Shown: piece by piece, positions 59,790 to 64,000 of the stretch
How the letters are laid out: the number at the start of each line of letters is the position of its first letter
Position numbering within the stretch: the stretch's first letter is position 1
NCBI GenBank assembly: GCA_001465935.1
Contig: LNKV01000006.1
Span: 1 to 64,000 of the forward strand
DNA from: Clarireedia homoeocarpa
Lineage: Eukaryota > Ascomycota > Leotiomycetes > Helotiales > Rutstroemiaceae
Length of the DNA: 64,000 bases
Reading direction: 5' to 3'
Made by a program: the position numbers and the translations under genes
The notes under the pieces: generated by a model
Seen by the model: only the letters and a program-made list of their open reading frames with translations
The model's database searches: none
What the model was told of the DNA's origin: nothing

Positions 59790-62700
59790 CTAATAGTAGC
59801 CACCGCAGGACTCCTCCGAGTTGCCACTGCATTTATAGTTGCATTCGGACGCATCAGCTACAACAGCGGAACTTGAGATAGTACTGCCACACCAGCACTC
59901 CCTGTTTCGAAAAAGAAGAAAATACGTTAGTAGGTGAATTGTGAATAAAGTTCATCGAAATTGAATGATCACACTTACTGCCCGTATTCCAGGCCAGCAT
60001 ATTGATATCCAGCAGCGTGGCAAGTGATAGCGCATTCTTGAGGTGTGTTGGTATTCGCATTGGTGGTCATGGATCCATTCAATGTCCGCGTGCTGCCATC
60101 GCTATAGCAGCCAAGAGGCAAGATAGAAGGCGGGGCACTTGTTGGGGGGATAGGGACTGATTCAATCAAAGTTTCCACGCCAGTAAGTGTGAATGAGTAA
60201 GATAGAGCAGCCTCGTTATCCAGCTTCAGAGTGTAGGTACCGGGATATATAACGAAGCTGCCATTAATCTCTGCACGGGCGAGAGAGCCAATCGTCAAAG
60301 GAAGAGTGAGAGTGTCTGAGCCACCTGTTGTAATATTGAATAATCGATCGTACGAAACAAGTGTCTTAATGGGGTAGGGGCTTGGTCCTGCGTTGTTTGT
60401 AGATATGAAGAGTAGTCCCACATAGTCAGAGACCCTACTTCCAGTGTTGGTCACCTTTGCAGTGATGGACACAAAGGGGGTTGACTCGATGATAGATGCT
60501 GCCCCACTAACAAGATCTGAGATTGCGTAGGTGGATGAAGGTACAGTTCCCCATGTAAATGTGAAGTTGGTGTAGTGTAATCCATAGCCAAAAGGAAGAA
60601 CTGGAGTTGGGTACCACATGTATGTTCTTCCAGGGTTGACGGAGCTAGGACGAAGACCAGGGTTGAAAATGCTAACTTCATTGGTATAATTGGTGGGATA
60701 TTGCGTAACAGGAAGTCTTCCGGCCACACTTCGTGTTCCATCCAAAATATCACGCAGAGCATTGCCTCCCGCTTGACCAGGATATCCAGCCCAGAGCAGA
60801 GAATTAACTTTGGAATTGCCTAGGATAGCTGTGTCATCGAGTTGACCCCCACCAAACTGTACCACGATAAGTTTTTTCCCCAGACCCGCTAGCTCGCTAA
60901 TTAGAGAGAGTTGATTGCCTGGCCATGTAATGGAGACTCTGTCTTTTCCTTCAGCTTCAATGCTAGTATCAATTCCTCCGCAGTAAATAATATAATCTGC
61001 ATTTCCTGCAGCAGCCAAGGCGGCAGAGAAACCAGAAGTATCATTGGTATCAATTGCAGTGCCTTCATGGTAGGTAACATTCTTCCATGATGCTTCGAAT
61101 GCAGTCAAAGGACTTATCAAGAATGGGGCTGTTCCATAATAGTTTCCTTGCATCTGAGATGTAGCTGTAGCCCATGGACCAATCACGGCAACATTTGTGA
61201 GATTTAGGGGAAGAGGCAGTGTACCGTCGTTCTTGAGCAATACCATTCCTTCGACCGCAGCGTCGTACGCTAACTGTTGAGCCTCGGCGGTATTCACATC
61301 TTCCCAACCAATCGAAGAATAGGTGGATGCATCACCGAAGTATCCGACATGAACTAATGAGGTATAAAGACGTGAAAGTGATTGGTCAATGATTGATTCA
61401 GTTGTCGTCCCAGCAGATACGGCATCAGTCAACGAGTTGTAGATCGTTCCGGATTCGCAGGCCAGATCTGTTCCAGCATTGACAGCCACTGCAGCAGCAT
61501 TGACTGAACTATTTGTATAGTGGTGATCGTTGTAAATGTTTGTAATGGCGGCACAATCAGAAGTAACCCAGTGATAAGGCTCATTCCAATCCCAGTGCTC
61601 CCGAAGCATTGTCTGAAGAAGATACCGATTGGCACAAGAGGGTATACCATCGACCGCATTGTAGGAGCACATGATCGCGCCGACCTTAGCATCTCGAGCA
61701 CATGTTTTAAACGGAATCATATAGTACTCTGAAAGTTCTTGTGCTGTTGGATCATAGTCATAGCTATTTCGTCCAGTTTCAACATCGTAAACTGCATAGT
61801 GCTTGCAAGTGGCAATCACCTGTTTCTCGGTTGCATTGATACCACCCTCAAGTCCCGGAATGAGGTTCATAATATATTGTGAGATGCGGTACGGATCCTC
61901 ACCGGGAGTCTCAAGTCCTCGACCCCATCTTGGGTCTTTGAAACCGTTAATGTTAGGAGTCCAGAAGTCATAGCCAGACTTGCCAAAATTAGCAAAGGCA
62001 CGCCCTTCTCTTCCGACGACAGTAGCAATCGACTTCACTAAAGCGTTGTCAAATGCTGCAGATGTAAGTATTGGCATTGGGAAGCTTGTGGCATAGCTGA
62101 AATTCCCACTGCTAGCAAATGAAACGCCAGGACTGCCAGCAACTCCGTGAAGTGCTTCATTCCACCAATTGTATGCGGGCAAACCGAGTCTTACCACACC
62201 AGGAGCTGCATTTTCCATATTAGCAGTTTTCTCAGCAAGTTTCATAGCACGAATAAGTCCAGAGACACGGTCCTCAATGCTCAATGATGTATCACAAATA
62301 GGAAGCGAACACAGAGGATCTCTACTGCAGTCGGGATGGCCAAGTCTAGCAGCCGTGCTAGGGTTGGTTGATGGGTTGGAGATTTTATATATATCGATGC
62401 TACAGAAGTCAATAGAATGCTTTGAATGTTTGAATAGAACACGTACAACCAAGTTCCTCCACATATCTGAGTAGAATTACCCGGGCACGTAGCAGTACAA
62501 GCCGTGGGGGCCTGCTTGGTTGCGTTACTTGAAATTGAAGTTCCGCAATAACATTGACTACAATTACATTAGCATCCCGGCACGTATATTCCACTCTAGA
62601 CTTGCGTGCTATATTCAACACCGGCGTATGCATAGCCAGCAACGCCACAAAGATTGGCACAATTTTGAGGATCATTCCCTCCCGAGACGGTAGTGAACTC

Positions 62701-62886
62701 GGCATCTGGAAGTGTTCGGTCTTCTGCATCAGTGTAGCAGCCAACGAAGTCTATGGTCGCCGTATAGGGCTCTGGAGCAGGAAGACATGTTGTTCGCTGA
62801 GTCTTGCGGTTATCGATTGCGAGCGACGAACTGATAAGTATGATGTATGTTGTCCAAATTAACTTTCTGGAGCGGAAGAGTGCCAT
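59790..62886 (-). CDS. GH3 beta-xylosidase flanked by two WSC domains
   Basis: Four exons: 62886-62606, 62557-62447, 62399-59979, 59901-59790, total 2925 nt, 974 residues. The order is: signal peptide (MALFRSRKLIW...SSSLA), WSC domain 1 (about 47-137, VGCYTD...AGVEYSTQCYCG...CPGN...ICGGTW), GH3 catalytic region (~150-880) and WSC domain 2 (about 893-974, GCYSDGS...AGLEYGQECWCG...CSGN). The GH3 nucleophile is Asp412 in VTSDCAAI; the blocks LGLPAYNWWNEALHG, DRVSITWPGNQ and LPFGYGLHYTNF are typical of beta-1,4-xylosidases, which release xylose from xylo-oligosaccharides. WSC modules bind polysaccharide. Intron 1 uses a GC donor (GCAAGT...TAG); the others are GT-AG. The start is the first ATG of the frame. 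It is the likely end enzyme of the local xylan pathway. Confidence 0.9.
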
Positions 62887-63627
62887 ATCGTAAATGCGAT
62901 GAGGCAATGAGGTTGGCCAATTGTGAAAGGATTCTGAGCCTGGTGAAGATCAGATGTAACATAAGGGGCCAGAGGTATATTTATCTTTATTATAGCTCCC
63001 TATTTCCTAAAATACATGGTAGCGATGTAAACCCGATTTTAGGCTATAATCGACTTGCATTTAGATCGCAAAAGCTTATTCCAGTATACGAGATCTTCAA
63101 TCCCTACTCTTCAAAGGTGCAGAATGAAGATATTTCTTACTTCGAATATTTCCGGATGAAGGTAGCTTTGTGCGGGGTTTTGGTGGTGGTGTTACCTTAT
63201 GATTCAACCGTGCAGTACAAGTAGACCTGTGACTTGCGATACGAGACGCAAGATCTGAGTAAATGACAGCCACGTTCCAAAGATTACTTAGCGTAGTCTA
63301 TATCATTGGTGCGAATGCTGGTGAGAATACGGGCTCACAGTAAGAGGTTCTTTCCAGTTACTGCAAGTTGATGTCTCCCGGTGATACACTGCGATCCTAT
63401 CCCCTCGCGTAGTGAAAAAGGATTGCTTATTTTCTCCGCATTTATTTTATCCATGAAATGCTTAGAACCATTTGAGCCTAGCCCCTGTAGAAAAACTCTA
63501 AATCACTTCATATTTCTGTTGCCAAACTTTCGCGTAGACGACTTCAAAGAATCACCGGGGAGATTTTTGTGGCTCGTTCCATCATATAAACAGTATTTAG
63601 TATTATATTCGTACAGTATAAACCCAT
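62887..63627. other. Promoter side of the GH3 gene
   Basis: Intergenic region between the start of the GH3 gene and the convergent-side end of the last gene. One GGCTAG/CTAGCC word occurs near 63478. No gene supported. Confidence 0.4.
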
Positions 63628-64000
63628 TTAAGAACTCCTATTGCTTTCTGTTATATTCCCCAATTTCCACGCTTTTGAATTCTGCGCCTGCTGTTCCACA
63701 TCCGTATCTTCATACGAAACCATCAAACTCATATTAACTTGAATTTGACCCTTCTTCTGAGTCTCCACACCCCCCGAGCCAAACGGCGATTCGCCGTAAC
63801 TGGGTTGGCTCTTCGAAAGGTTCGAGCTGGCTTGAAAACCATTCTTTTGATCTATTGATGCTCGAACGTTATCGCTTGTTGACGGTGGTGAATTATCATC
63901 TGGTCTACCAGAAATGTTGGTAACTGATGTATGAGATGCGAGATCTGGGTGGAGTTCGTCCATGCTTATGTTATCAGTATCACCAGTTCTGTAAATTTTG
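63628..64000 (-). CDS. C-terminal tail of a probable membrane protein (partial)
   Basis: The frame is open from 64000 to the stop at 63628 and clearly enters from beyond the window; the ATG at 63963 is probably internal. The visible ~124 residues are hydrophilic, Ser/Asn-rich and disordered, with a short IQVNMSLMVSYED segment near the end. Tails of this kind, with an IQV-x-x-S-hydrophobic segment, are common at the C-terminus of fungal rhodopsin/SAT4-like seven-helix proteins; that family call is a guess from the tail alone. No membrane segment is inside the window. Confidence 0.45.
   Translation of the reverse strand, partial: KIYRTGDTDNISMDELHPDLASHTSVTNISGRPDDNSPPSTSDNVRASIDQKNGFQASSNLSKSQPSYGESPFGSGGVETQKKGQIQVNMSLMVSYEDTDVEQQAQNSKAWKLGNITESNRSS

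Noticed and set aside
59624..60060. Minus frames after the GH3 region as a separate small gene
   Set aside because: They overlap the fourth GH3 exon, which completes WSC domain 2 in frame through a good GTAAGT...CAG intron.

Overview
The window looks like nuclear DNA of a filamentous ascomycete, most likely a plant-associated Leotiomycete (the class is inferred from gene flavour, not proven). The evidence is short 44-77 bp introns with canonical donors, CTAAC/CTGAC-type branch points, secreted proteins with CBM1 and WSC modules, and a two-speed layout. Gene islands of ordinary composition alternate abruptly with extremely AT-rich blocks of retrotransposon relics. These relics carry mainly C-to-T/G-to-A damage and pervasive stops, as expected of repeat-induced point mutation (RIP).

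Layout. 1-12056: AT-rich block with a complete but dead Ty3/gypsy chromovirus (family A, 1314-8081), the 5' half of a second gypsy family (family B, ~8580-11500) and an LTR head facing right. 12057-18120: small gene island with a frameshifted relic, a GNAT acetyltransferase and an intronless, bacterial-looking SAM methyltransferase that stops 19 bp from the next repeat. Inverted copies of the same LTR head bracket this island. 18121-30100: nested repeats in three layers: an old AT-rich repeat, a full-length family B gypsy element (20236-28748) inside it, and a 1670-bp non-coding LTR element (TRIM-like, 20529-22198) inserted exactly at the end of the gypsy 5' LTR. Sequence damage falls with each younger layer. 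30100-35450: an eight-piece CorA-like membrane protein gene with a one-base frameshift. 35450-41950: AT-rich block with the 3' half of a family B element and a hAT-like terminus.

41950-64000: the gene-rich part. It opens with a nucleoside-phosphorylase-like gene and a divergent 2OG-Fe(II)-oxygenase-like gene, separated by a 547-bp hAT-type MITE with a perfect 8-bp target duplication. A secreted HELLH metallopeptidase and a small hypothetical follow. The end of the window is a plant-cell-wall (xylan) gene neighbourhood: a CE1 acetylxylan/feruloyl-type esterase with CBM1, a decayed GH43 beta-xylosidase/arabinosidase pseudogene, a secreted six-hairpin glycosidase, and a GH3 beta-xylosidase carrying a WSC domain at both ends. 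GGCTAA motifs (XlnR/Xyr1-type) lie between the esterase and the GH43 relic. The esterase would remove side groups from xylan and the GH3 enzyme would release xylose; the GH43 step has been lost here. The window closes in the C-terminal tail of a probable membrane protein.

Exon models were built by reading splice signals and checking frame. No searches could be run, so family names rest on motifs seen in the translations.
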